64,000 bases of DNA from Hordeum vulgare subsp. vulgare (lineage: Eukaryota > Streptophyta > Magnoliopsida > Poales > Poaceae). This document shows, in pieces, positions 1 through 10,844 of this stretch. Where the stretch lies: contig NC_058521.1 of the NCBI RefSeq assembly GCF_904849725.1, forward strand, positions 95,156,244-95,220,243, in the 5' to 3' direction. Position numbers and translations under genes: made by a program. The notes under the pieces are model-generated. The model saw only the letters and a list, made by a program, of their open reading frames with translations. It did not search any database and had not been told where the DNA came from. Each line of letters begins with the position of its first letter. The stretch's first letter is position 1.

Positions 1-362
1 TCAAGTGGTTATGGTCAATAAGACCGCTGGTTTCAAGAGAAACGACAAAGGCAAAAAAGGGTAACTCCAAGAAGAATGACAAGCTTGTTGCCAATCCGAC
101 AAAGAAACCCAAGGCTGGACCTAAGCCTGAAACAGAGTGTTATTATTGCAAGGGAATGGGTCACTGGAAGGCCAACTGCCCCAAGTATTTGGCTGATAAG
201 AAGGCGGCCAAGGAAAAATCAGGTATATTTGATATACATGTTATTGATGTGTACTTAACCAACTCTCGTAGTAGTGCGTGGGTATTTGATATCGGTTCTG
301 TTGCTTATATTTGCAACTCGAAGCAGGAACTGCGGAATAAATGAAGGCTGGCAAAGGATGAA
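1..362 (+). pseudogene. Copia 1 gag C-terminus and start of protease
   Basis: This is the end of Gag, which packages element RNA. A CCHC zinc knuckle, C-Y-Y-C-x4-G-H-x4-C, lies at 138-179 after a lysine-rich stretch. About 110 bases later comes the protease active-site region, read as V-F-D-I-G-S (Asp codon 288-290). The usual motif is D-T/S-G, so the middle residue appears replaced by Ile, which would probably abolish cleavage. A frameshift lies near positions 45-60, because the upstream reading is open in a different frame. An in-frame TGA at 342-344 stops the frame just before the next open stretch. The gene is therefore broken even apart from the Gypsy insertion. Confidence 0.8.
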
Positions 363-1684
363 GTGACGATGCGCGTGGGAAATGGTTCCAAGGTTGATGC
401 AATCGTCGTTGGCACAGTCTCACTTCAGTTACCATCAGGATTAGTTATGAACTTAAATAACTGTTATTTAGTGCCTGCATTAAGCATGAACATTATATCT
501 GGATCTTGTTTATTGCGAGACGGTTACTCGTTTAAGTCAGAGAATAATGGTTGTTCTATTTCTATGAGTAATATCTTTTATGGTCATGCACTTAATGTGA
601 TAGGATTGTTCATATTGAATCTTGATAGCGATGATACACATATACATAACATTGATACCAAAAGATGTAGAGTTAACAATGATAGCGCCATGTTTCTGTG
701 GCACTGCCGCTTAGGTCATATTGGTGTAAAGCGCATGAAGAAACTCCATTCCGATGGGCTTTTGGAGTCACTTGATTTTGAATCACTTGACACGTGCGAA
801 CCATGCCTCATGGGCAAGATGACTAAGACTCCGTTCTCCGGAACAATGGAGGGTGCAAGTGACTTGTTGGAAATCATACATACCGATGTGTTTGGTCCAA
901 TGAGTGTGGAGGCGTGCGGCGGATATCGTTATTTTCTCACCTTCACTGACGATTTGAGTATGTATGGATATATCTACTTGATGAAGCACAAGTCTGAAAC
1001 GTTTGAGAAGTTCAAGCAATTTCAGAGTGAAGTTGAAAATCATCGTAACAAGAAGATCAAGTTCCTACGTTGTGATCGTGGGGGTGAATATCTGAGTTTC
1101 GAGATTGGTGCTCACTTAAGACAGTGTGGAATTGTTTCACAGTTTACACCGCATGGAACACCACAGTGTAATGGTGTGTCCGAACATCGTAATCGTACTT
1201 TGTTAGAAATGGTGCGATCTATGATGTCTCTTACCGATTTGCCATTATCGTTTTGGGGTTATGCATTAGAGACAGCTGCATTCACTTTAAATAGGGCACC
1301 ATCAAAATCCGTTGGGACGACACCATACGAACTGTGGTATGGGAAAAGACCAAAAATTTCATTTCTTAAAGTTTGGGGATGTGATGCTTATGTCAAAAAG
1401 CTTCAGCTTGAAACACTGGAACCCAAAGCGGAAAAGTGCGTCTTCATAGGTTACCCGAAGGAGACAATTGGGTACACCTTCTATCTCAAATCCGAAGGCA
1501 AAGTGTTTGTTTCTAAGAATGGTGCTTTTCTTGAGAAGGAGTTTCTCTCGAAAGAATTGAGTGGGAGGAAGATAGAACTTGATGAGCTTGTCGAACCTCT
1601 AATCCCTCTAGATGGTGGCGTAGGGAAGGGGAAACCTCTGTCGAACCGACGCCGGTTGAGGAGGAAGTTAATGATGACGATCAT
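363..1684 (+). pseudogene. Copia 1 protease end, pre-integrase zinc domain and integrase
   Basis: This is the longest open part of Copia 1. Counting from the Met at 363, residues 114-148 hold an H-H-C-C zinc-binding domain (WHCRLGH, then C-E-P-C). The integrase core follows, with its catalytic triad intact: D175 (HTDVFGP), D238 (CDRGGEY) and E274 (NGVSEHRNRTL). Integrase would insert the element's cDNA into chromosomes. The C-terminal part carries the Copia motif GTTPYELWYGKRP and W-G-C-D-A-Y. The frame matches that of the preceding gag/protease fragment across the TGA at 342. Open reading runs a few codons into the inserted Gypsy LTR after 1684, so the true gene is cut there and continues at 25159. 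Confidence 0.92.
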
Positions 1685-2752
1685 TGTCGGTGAATACTCA
1701 CAACATATGCCATAGGTAGGCTAAAGTCGGTGAGAGCCGAAGTGGCAACAGAGGGTGCTGGGGGCGAGGTTGGTACAAGCATGGAACGCACGATGTACCC
1801 AGGTTTAGGGCTCTCCCTAGAGATAATGCTCCTAGTCCTGCCGGAGTGTATGATGTATATGGATGAGATTACAAGGTTTCTCGTGGAGCTGTATTGCGGA
1901 GGAAGAAGAAGGGAGCAGCCGGCTCGTCTCTCCCTCTCCTATGTGGTTGGTGAGTGTGTGTCTAATCTGTTGACCGACCCTATGCATGGAGGGGGACCGG
2001 GGGTTTTTATAGACGAACCCACTGGCCTACAATATGGATAAAGGGTACAAGAGTGGGACCCGGCTGGCAGCCTCGCCGGCTGGCCAGGGGGCCCACGAGG
2101 GTCTTGTCTTGTCGCATGAGGGGCCCGCCGGCTGCGAGATCCTGTCTGGCCGTGGGACCCGCTGGCTAGCCAATGGAGCTCTCGCGTAAGGTTGACGCAG
2201 GGCACGCGCGGTACGTCCGACGTCGTCCAGCGAGATTCGTCATGGGCAGATGGTACGACCGCCTCCACTATTACCACGCTAAGTGTAGTAATGGAGTGGG
2301 ATTTTGACGGCCGACACTATGCTGGGTGATGCATCAGAGCCGGGGTAGGTCAGCGGCGTAGCCGCCGACGCTGGTACCTGCCGTGCACTCCAATATAGTA
2401 CCTTTGCTGACGTGTAGCCACCTTTAATCATAGGGTCTCGTCATGACCTACGATCTGATGTGACTTGAGATCCCCAGCCGGCTAGCCCGCTTGGCTATCT
2501 GGCTTGGCACAGCCGCCTCGCTCCTAGCCGGCTGGCTTGGCCTAGGCAGTCAGGAAGAGGTAGCCGTCTTGCTTCTAGCCGACAGGTGTTGCCTGGCTGG
2601 CCAGAGAGTTAGCCGTCATGCCCCCTAGTCGGTAGGTGTGGCCTAGCCGGCTAGAGGACTTGGGCCCTGCAGAATGGTTCTTGGTCATTCCGTTGGGGCG
2701 GGAGATAAAGGAGCAGGCTCGTTGAGCCTACCCCGGGGTTATCCCCCCGACA
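1685..2752 (-). repeat. Gypsy 3' LTR (left copy)
   Basis: 1,068-bp LTR. In element sense it starts TGTCGGGGGGATAACC and ends TTCACCGACA, so the TG...CA ends are intact. It matches 24080-25153 throughout with scattered substitutions and small indels. A TATA-like box (TATAAAAA on the minus strand) lies at 2004-2011. A short purine-rich stretch just inside the element, at 2753-2765, is the likely polypurine tract. Several GC-rich ORFs can be read inside the LTR on both strands; they have no recognisable domain and are not called as genes. Confidence 0.92.
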
Positions 2753-3117
2753 GTAGTCCCCGGAGCTGGAGAGGCCCGCCACATGCTGGCGAGTGGCCTT
2801 ACTGGCTTGATTTTTGTCATTGTATTCCTGCCGCCACCTACGACAGGGTTCGTCGACTCGGGAGCCAGCTGGCTTCGAGGCGACGCCTCGGCTTCGTCGT
2901 AGGCCACGCAGATCGCGCCACGTGCCAGGCCCGGCCTGACGTAATGATGGTTATTACTGGTGATGGGACCGGGCCTGGGCCCTGGGTCCCGCCAAGACGC
3001 CCCCTCGGCCTCCGCGCGGAAGATCCTTTATGGATTTGCTCCACGACGGTTGGGTTTCGAGAAGCGCTACCGCCCGTAATACACGGTGTTAGTGGGGCTC
3101 CGCGCGCACCGGATCCC
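2753..3117. other. Gypsy non-coding interval upstream of the antisense ORF
   Basis: About 365 bp between the 3' LTR and the solo-LTR insertion, probably promoter or leader DNA of the plus-strand extra ORF plus the Gypsy PPT. It is GC-rich. An open frame crosses it from the LTR into the solo LTR, but that frame spans two element borders and has no domain, so it is treated as chance. Confidence 0.6.
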
Positions 3118-4579
3118 AGCTATCCCACAGACAACAGCGCCAGAAATTGACACGTTGACAAAGGCTGGGCTTGCGTTGGTTTTTCCCTTGAAGAGGAAAC
3201 GGTGATGCAGCATAGGAGCAGTAAGTATTTCCCTCAGGTTGAGAACCAAGGTATCGATCCAGAAGGAGGGTCTCATCAAGTCCAGAGTACCTGCACAAAC
3301 ACAAACAAGCTTGCACCGAACGCTTCAAAGGGGTTGTCAATCCCTTCAAGATTGTTTGCAAAGTGAGATCTGAAAGCGGAAAGTGCAACGAAGTAAAAAG
3401 GGTAAGGCTGAAAATATGGTGTGGAGTAGACCCTGGGGGCCATAGTGTTCACTGGAGGCTTCTCTCAAAATAGCAAGTATCACGGTGGGTGAACAAATTA
3501 CTATCGAGCAATTGATAGAACCACGCAAAGTCATGATGATATCGAAGGCAATGATCATACATATAGGCATCACGTCCGAGACAAGTAGACCGATACTTTC
3601 TACATCTACTACTATTACTCCACACATCGACCGCTATCCAGCATGCATCTAGTGTATTGAGTTCATGACGAACAGAGTAACGCTTTAAGCAAGATGACAT
3701 GACGTAGAGGGATAATCTCAAACCAATGGTGAAAACCCCATCTTTTTACCCTTGAAGGCAACAACATGATACGTGCCTTGCTACCACTTCTATCACTGGG
3801 CGAGGTCAACGCATGGTATGAACCGAAAACCAAGCACTTCTCCCATTGCAAGAATCATAGATCTAGTTGGCCAGACAAAACCCACAACTCGAAGAGAATT
3901 ACAAGGATATGAAATCATGCATAAGAGAGATCAGAAGAAACTCAAATAATATTCATAGATAATCTGATCATAAATCCACAATTCATCGGATCTCAATAAA
4001 CACACCGCAAAAGAAGATTACATCGGATAGATCTCAATGAAGATCATGGAGAACTTTGTATTGAAGATCCAAGAGTGAGAAGAAGCCATCTAGTTACTAG
4101 CTATGGACCCGTCGGTCTATGGTGAACTACTCACGCATCATCGGAGAGGTCATGGTGTTGATGGAGAAGCCCTCTGTGTCCGAATCCCCCCTCCGGCAAG
4201 GCACCAGGACGTGCCCTAGATGGGATCTTGGGGAGACAGAAGCTTGCGGCGGCGGAAAAGTGATTGCGATTGTCTCTTGATTTTCTCTGGAATTTATGGG
4301 ATTATATAGGCGAAAGATCTAGGTCAGGGGATCTCCAGGGGGCCCACAAGCCTGGATGGCGCGGCCCCCCTGAACGCGGGGTGGGGGCTTCCTTTGGACT
4401 CCGTTTCAATATCTACTCTGAAAGGGGTAAAAAACATGGAAAAAACAGGAACTGACACTTGGCACTGAGTTAATAAGTTAGTCCCAAAAAAATAAATAAA
4501 AGGAATGCAAAACATCCAAAGTTTGACAAGTTAATAGCATGAAACCATCAAAAATTATAGATACGTTGGAGACGTATCA
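3118..4579 (-). mobile_element. Solo LTR of an Athila-type element
   Basis: A single 1,462-bp LTR in minus orientation with no internal region. It ends at the right with the RC of TGATACGTCTCC and is clearly related to the LTRs of element A. Flanking 5-bp repeats atccc are present at 3113-3117 and 4580-4584, so the original insertion was complete and later collapsed by LTR-LTR recombination. The left end (AGCTATCCC...) has lost the terminal T by substitution. A fossil PBS-like module lies at 3131-3149, as in element A. A TATA-like box on the minus strand lies near 4313-4319. Confidence 0.93.
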
Positions 4580-4584
4580 ATCCC

Positions 4585-4780
4585 CTCCCCACGACACTTC
4601 GTGGGGTTTAAATGGGATGCGGGGGTTCCGAGGAGGCCACTCGCCCCCTTCTCGCCCCGCATCGTCGCCCTCTTCCTCCCTGAGCCCAGAGAGAAAGAGC
4701 CCGTCCTCCTTCGTCTTCTTCTTCTTCTTCTCTGTCGTTGTCGTGCCACCAGCCTTCCCGAGCATCCGCTGCTCGTAGTC
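4585..4780 (+). other. Leader of the Gypsy antisense ORF
   Basis: About 200 bp of Gypsy DNA just before the ATG of the extra ORF. It is strongly pyrimidine-rich on the plus strand and includes a run of CTT repeats around 4712-4733. Such C/T-rich leaders are common near plant transcription starts, but no TATA box is obvious. This is likely 5' UTR. Confidence 0.5.
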
Positions 4781-7012
4781 ATGGCCGGCGGCTCTTCGTC
4801 GAAGAAAGCCTTGTCCTAGGGAGCCTGGCTCGGTAGTGAGATCTACGAAGGCCGCATCGAGGCGCTCCGCCACCGCCGGATGTTGCCCACGACCTCCCAG
4901 GTGTTGGTGCGGATCCCTGGCGCCGAGACAGCTCCAACACCGGAAGAGGGAGAGATCGTTGTATTCGACGAGCACTTCTAAAGGGGCTTTGGGCACCCGA
5001 CGAGCCCCTTCTTCTCTGACTGGCTCAACTTCTTCGGCCTGCAGCCACACCACCTGGCGCCGAACGCCATCTTGCAGCTGTCGGCCTTCGTTATCTTGTG
5101 CGAGGGCTTCCTGGGATCGAGCCCCGCCTCGACCTCTGACGTAGTTTGTTTTTCTTCAAGCATCAATCCATTGTGATGGACAAGGCCGAGCTGGATAAGC
5201 TCGTCGGGCCACGCCTGATGACTCCGTGCGGAGCCGCACTGGTGCATCATCGTTCGAAGTCCGGCTTCCCCCAGATGCCGCTGCAGGAGTCCATCAAGCA
5301 GTGGCAGAGGGGCTTCTTCTACATGAAGAATGCCGACCCTGCACACGACACCCTTAACATGCCCCCGTTCAACATCAATCCTCCGATGAAGTTGAACTTG
5401 GGGGCGAAGTTCCCGAATCCGATTCCCGAGGTGGCGCAGATCGGCGCCCATCTCGACGTCTTGTAGGATCGCGACCTCCTTGGCCGCGACCTGCTTACCA
5501 CCATGGTTACCCGCAGGATTCTGCCGCTGCAGAGGCGGCCCCGTCTCGTCTGCGAGATGAGTGGCCGGCATGACCCCTGTCGGACCTCCACCAAGAGATT
5601 CACCCCCAACGCGGTGGCGCGGGGGGTGAACTAGATCTCCATCGCCCGCATGGACGACAGTGGGAACTGGGCGTGGGGGATGGCCCCTTATAGCAGGCCC
5701 CGTCCGCCTCCGGTGGTAAGCATTCTTCGTTGCTCTGTTCTTGCTGTTTGTCTCGTGGTCGGCCATCTTTTTGAGCCGGCCGTCAACTCCTTCGCGCAGG
5801 TGTTCGAGAAGCTGCAGGCACTCAACCCGCCTGCCCCCGACGTGGCAACGTGTGACGCCTCAGAGGTAGAGGACGAGGGCATGATCGAGTCCTGTTCTGA
5901 CTCCTCTAAAGGCTCGGAGAATGCGCTGGAGTCGGAGGGGACGGAGTCGTCTGGTGAGCATCTGCGGCCCTCCATTGTAGATTGGACGGACGATGACGAG
6001 ACTCCCTTGTCCCTATCTGATGCAGCCTTCGAGGAAGACTCCGACGGGGTGGAGGAGGTCACCAGCCCACCTCTGACGCGCGGACGTCGTCATAGGGCTA
6101 AGGCGGCCGGACTTGACGAGGCGGCCCGGAAGAAGGGCAAGGGCGCCACAGCTTCTAGGCCGACTCCTAAGCGCCCGGCGACGGGTCCTCCAGCCGGAGC
6201 ACGAACAGGCGACGCTAAGAAACGACGTGCTAGTGGCGGCAGGAGGCAGGTGCCCATCGTCGTAGGGTAAGGGTTCCCCTCCCTTCTTTTTACTTTGTCT
6301 TGTGCGAAGCTTCGTTCCTCAAAACATCTCCTGGCAGGGAGGCGAAAGACATGGAGGAGGACACTGCCTCCGTAGCCGAGCGAGCCGGCTAGGCGGCGGC
6401 CGACGCTACCCGGAAGGAGATCGAGGATCAGTCCACCCGCCGGTGGGATGCGGCCGCGGGGAAGATGGCCAAGGGCCAGTCTCGCCCTAGCTGGGCTGAG
6501 AAGCCGACAGAGAAGCGTACGAAGGCTAGACATGACCCCTGCACATGTGCTCGCGTGGAGGAGCCAGCTAGCGAGGCGGCCCCGAGGACCGAGGAGGCGC
6601 ATCCCTCCGAACCGGATGCCTCTGCGCCGGTGGATCTTGAGGTGATCCCTGATTCACCTGGGGCCGAGGCGGCGCCCGACGCGCCAGAATTGATCCTGGA
6701 TGCGCCAGACGTGGCCCCGGACGCGCCAGGGGTGAACTTGGATGCGCCGGACGTGACCCATCCACCTCCTGCTGAGGAGGCGGCGTCGGTTGGGACGTCG
6801 GCGGAGCCGGCCGCCATGCCAACACATAGAGACGGCACCATCGTCGTCTCCAACCGCGGTCCGGCCGCACCAGGAGCCGACCCATGAAGGCCTGGCGGTT
6901 GGCTAATCTGGAGCTCCAGAAGCTGCCCGCAGGCACCGTTCTCCACGGCGTCCCGGAGCTGTTATTGATGTTTGCCAGCAGCCGGTTCAAAGTGGACCAG
7001 GCGGCCCGCGTG
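4781..7012 (+). pseudogene. Gypsy antisense extra ORF, first half (Transposase_28-like)
   Basis: Multi-exon ORF on the strand opposite to gag-pol. The part from 4820 to about 5640 reads as the 'putative gypsy type transposon' domain (PF04195, recognised by eye), with motifs such as SPFFSDWLNFFGLQPHH, MDKAELDKL and PQMPLQESIKQWQRGFFY. Likely introns with GT...AG ends lie at 5716-5799 and 6267-6337. The middle exons are acidic, then rich in Lys/Arg, then Ala/Pro (repeated DAPD/DAPE units near 6670-6760). Breaks: TAG at 4817, TAA at 4979, a frameshift near 5110, stops at about 5464 and 5632, one near 6392, and TGA at about 6885. The function of this protein family is unknown. The reading continues at 15062 beyond Athila element A. 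Confidence 0.8.
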
Positions 7013-7017
7013 GTGAG

Positions 7018-8564
7018 TGATACGTCTCCAACGTATCTATAATTTTTGATGGTTTCATGCTATTATCTTGTCAAACTTTGGATGTTTTGCATGCCTTTTA
7101 TTTATTTTCTGGGACTAACTTATTAATTCAGTGCCAAGTGCCAGTTCCTATTTTTTCCATGTTTTTGACCCCTTTCAGAGGAGATTTTGAAACGGAGTCC
7201 AAACGGAAGAAAACCCCAAAAAGATTTTTTCTGGAATGGAAGAAGATCGGGGGACTTGGGAGCCAAGCCAGAAGAGCCCCAGGGGCCCCACAAGCCCCCA
7301 CCCCGTGGCCAGGGGGGCCACACCATGCAGGCTTGTGGGCCCCCTGGAGGTCCCCTGACCTAGATCTTGCGCCTATATATTCCCAAATATTCCCAAAAAA
7401 TCAGGGGAGCATCGTAATCAATTTTCCGTTGCCGCAAGATTCTGTCTCCGCAAGATCCCATCTGGGACACGTCCTGGTGCCCTGCCGGAGGGGGGATTCG
7501 GACACGGAAGGCTTCTCCATCAACAGCATGACCTCTTCGATGATGCGTGAGTAGTTCACCATAGACCTACGGGTCCATAGCTAGTAACTAGATGACTTCT
7601 TCTCTCTCTTGGATCTACAATACAAAGTTCTCCATGATCTTCATGGAGATCTATCGGATGTAATCTTATTTTGCGGTGTGTTTGTCGAGATCCAATGAAT
7701 TGTGGATTTATGATCATATTATCTATGAATCTTATTTGAGTTTCTTCTGATCTCTCTTATGCACGATTTCATATCCTTGTAATTCTCTTCGAGTTGTGGG
7801 TTTTGTCTTGCCAACTAGATCTATGATTCTTGCAATGGGAGAAGTGCTTGGTTTTGGGTTCATACCGTGCGGTGACCTCACCCAGTGACAGAAGGGGTAG
7901 CGAGGCACGTATCATGTTGTTGCCATCAAGGGTAAGAAGATTGGGTTTTCATCATTGGTTTGGGATTATCCCTCTACATCATGTCATCTTGCTTAAAGCG
8001 TTACTCTGTTCGTCATGAACTCAATACACTAGACGCATGCTGGATAGCGGTCGATGTGTGGAGTAATAGTAGTAGATGCAGAAAGTATCGGTCTACTTGC
8101 CTCAGACGTTATGCCTATATGCTAGATCATTGCCTTAGATATCGTCATGACTTTGCGCGGTTCTATCAATTGCTCGACAGTAATTTGTTCACCCACCGAA
8201 ATACTTGCTATTTTGAGAGAAGCCTCTAGTGAACACTATGGTCCCGAGGGTCTACTCCACACCATATTTTCAGCCTTACACTCTTTTGCTTCGTTGCACT
8301 TTCCACCTTCAGATCTCACTTTGCAAACAATCTTGAAGGGACTGACAACCCCTTTGAAGCGTTGGGTGCAAGCTTGTTTGTGTTTGCGCAGGTACTCTGG
8401 AGTTGACGAGACCCTCCTTCTGGATCGATACCTTGGTTCTCAAACTGAGGGAAATACTTACTGCTCCTGTGCTGCATCACCCTTTCCTCTTTAAGGGAAA
8501 AACTAACGCAAGCCCAATCTCCGTCAACGTGTCAATTTCTGGCGCTGTTGTTTGAGAAGTAGCA
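7018..8564 (+). repeat. Athila A 5' LTR
   Basis: 1,547-bp LTR, TGATACG...GTAGCA, nearly identical to 13508-15056. Its first bases form an inverted repeat (GATACGT-ctcca-ACGTATC). The sequence near its 3' end includes a degenerate PBS copy (TGGCGCTGTTG at 8540-8550) about 35 bp upstream of the functional PBS. Open frames of up to 165 codons inside the LTR appear in all related LTRs of this window, but none has a known domain. Confidence 0.95.
7374..7380 (+). promoter_or_regulatory. TATA box of Athila A 5' LTR
   Basis: TATATAT preceded by GCGCC, conserved at the same place in the 3' LTR (13864-13870) and, in variant form, in the solo LTR (near 4313-4319, minus strand). The position is consistent with a U3/R promoter driving gag. 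The transcription start itself cannot be seen. Confidence 0.55.
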
Positions 8565-8574
8565 GATGGATTTC

Positions 8575-8594
8575 TGGCGCCATTGCCAGGGAGG
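8575..8594 (+). other. Primer binding site of Athila A
   Basis: TGGCGCCATTGCCAGGGAGG, ten bases after the LTR end. The form agrees with the Asp-tRNA primer type reported for Athila-lineage elements. First-strand synthesis would start here. The 180 bp up to the gag start have no other feature apart from a C/T-rich tract. Confidence 0.8.
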
Positions 8595-8772
8595 AAGATC
8601 AAGTCAAGAATTCATCCAAGTAAGTGTCACAGACTCATCTCTTGCATTTACTTTGTTTGCCAGTTGCCTCTCGTTTTCCTCTCCCCCACTTCACCAATTT
8701 GCCTTTTTCGTTCACCCTTTTCCTCGCCCTCTTTTTGTTTGCTTGTGTTCTTGCTTGCTTGCTGAAGTCACC

Positions 8773-9726
8773 ATGAACTAAAACACCAAAATTTGTGACT
8801 TCTCGAATACTAATAATAATGATTTTATTAGTACTCCGCTTGCTCCCGCCACTAGTGCGGAGTCATACGAAATCAATGCCGCTTTGCTGAATCTTGTTAT
8901 GAAAGAGCAATTCTCTGGCCTTCCTAGTGAAGATGCATCCCATCTCAATACCTTCATTGAGCTTTGCAATATGAAAAAGAAAAGAGATGTCGATAATGAC
9001 GTGATTAAATTGAAGCTTTTTCCTTTCTCGTTGCGAGATCGCGCAAAAACTTGGTTTTCTTCTTTGCCCAAAAATAGTATCGATTCTTGGGATAAGTGCA
9101 AAGATGCTTATATATCCAAGTATTTTCCGTCGGCTAAGATCATCTCTCTCCGTAATGATATCATGAATTTCAAGCAACTTGATCATGAGCATGTTGCACA
9201 AGCTTGGGAGAGAATGAAATTAATGATTAGAAATTGTCCTGCTCATGGCTTGAGCCTTTGGATGATTATTCAAATCTTTTACGCTGGCTTGAATTTCGCT
9301 TCTAGAAATATCTTGGACTCCGCCTCAGGTGGAATGTTCATGGAAATCACGTTAGGAGAAGCCACAAAGCTCTTAGACAACATCATGATGAACTACTCTC
9401 AGTGGCACACTGAAAGGTTACCTATTAGTAAGAAGGTACACGCTATAGAATAAATTAACTCGTTGAGTGCTAAGATGGATGAGTTAATGAATTTGGTTGC
9501 TAGTAGAAGTGCTCCCTTGGATCCTAATGATTTTCCTTTGTCTTCTTTGATTGAGAGTAGCAACGCTAGCTTGGACGTTAATTTTGTTGGTAGGAATAAC
9601 TTCAGCAACAACAACGCTTTTAGAGGAAACTATGTTCCTAGACCTTTTCCTAGTAACTCCTCTAATAACTTTGGAAATTCCTACAACAATACCCATGGAA
9701 ATTACAATAGATTACCTCTGATATAG
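8773..9726 (+). pseudogene. Athila A gag
   Basis: Capsid-type protein; motifs LKLFPFSLRDRAKTWFSSLP, W-x-C-K-D-A-Y and SLWMIIQIFYAGL belong to the retrotransposon gag domain (PF03732 type). The start at 8773 was chosen by alignment with element C, where the same ATG opens the frame. Here codon 3 is TAA. A second stop, TAA at 9451-9453, stands where element C has a Glu codon. A 1-base deletion near 9712, relative to element C, shifts the frame and gives a TAG at 9724-9726. The protein then continues into the protease in another frame. Confidence 0.88.
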
Positions 9727-10844
9727 AGAGTAATATCAAAGAGTTCATCAACTCAAAAAAGATATTCAATGCGTCCATAGAGGAAAAACTACTCAAAATA
9801 TACGATTTGGCTAAGAGCGTTGATAGGATTTCTTGTGATGTTGATGCTTTGAAAGTTAGATGTGCTCCTCCCAAAATCAACATGGATGAAACTTTGAAAG
9901 CTATGCGTGTTTCCATGATTGAGATCCAAGAAAGAACCGCCCAAATTCGTGCTAGACATGAATGGCTTAAAAAGGCGTGTTCTCGTGATGAGAATCACGA
10001 AGATCTTAAAGTGCTTGGTGTGACTCCCATTGAATCTTTGTTTTCTTGTGTCAAATCTAATGATTATGGGGCTGTATATGAATCCACTTTGGTTGAAAAG
10101 TGCCCCAATGATTCGGAGTCCATCTATCTTGATGCTAAAAGCATTAAAAGTGGAGTAGAAGATGTTAAAACTTTAAGTAGTAATGAAATTACTACTGTGG
10201 ATTTCAAGGTATTCAATTATGATAGTTGCTCCTTGATTGAATGCATTTCTTTGATGCAATCCATGTTGAATTCTCCACACCGTTATAGACAAAACAAAGC
10301 CTTTACCGATCATATCGTCGAAGCTATGATAAAAGCTCTTGAAGAGAAACTTGAATTGGAAGTCTCTATCCCTAGAAAGCTTCATGATGAGTGGGAACCT
10401 ACCATAAAAATTAGAATCAAAAACTATGAATGCAATGCCTTGTGTGATTTGGGTGCTAGTGTTTCTACGATTCCAAAGTCTTTATGTGATGTTCTGGGTT
10501 TTAATGAGATTGAAGAGTGTTCTCTTAATTTGCATCTTGCTTATTCTACTGTCAAGAAACCCATGGGAAGGATCAATGATGTTCTTATTATTGCAAATAG
10601 GAACTATGTACCAGTGGATTTCATTGTGCTTGACATTGATTGCAATCCTACATGCCCTATTATTCTTGGTAGACCTTTCCTAAGGACTATCGGTGCTATC
10701 ATCGATATGAAGGAAGGGAATATTAGATTTCCATTTCCTTTAAGGAAGGGCATGGAACACTTTCCTAGAAAGAAAATAATATTGCCTTATGAATCCATGA
10801 TGAGAGCCACTTATGGTTTGAGCACCAAAGACGACGATACGTGA
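9727..10844 (+). pseudogene. Athila A aspartic protease
   Basis: Continuation of the gag-protease polyprotein after the frameshift near 9712; no stop until 10842-10844. The retropepsin-like fold is recognised from C-D-L-G-A-S-V-S-T-I-P-K-S (active-site Asp in a D-L-G-A form usual for Athila proteases) and from PIILGRPFLRTIGAIID near the end. The N-terminal part is coiled-coil-like and Lys/Glu-rich (around 9740-10020). The stop follows a conserved tail (MRATYGLSTKDDDT) also found in element C, so this is the natural end of the protein and not a truncation of pol. Confidence 0.88.

Noticed and set aside
2674..3150. 158-codon plus-strand open frame
   Set aside because: It starts in the Gypsy LTR and ends in the solo LTR, so it spans two element borders and cannot be an ancestral gene.
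4577..5766. Long open frames on the minus strand (158 and 262 codons)
   Set aside because: They lie opposite the recognised Transposase_28-like reading on the plus strand, have no domain and result from high GC content.
8575..8594. tRNA gene at PBS-like sites
   Set aside because: Only 18-20 bases match a tRNA 3' end; no cloverleaf can be formed.
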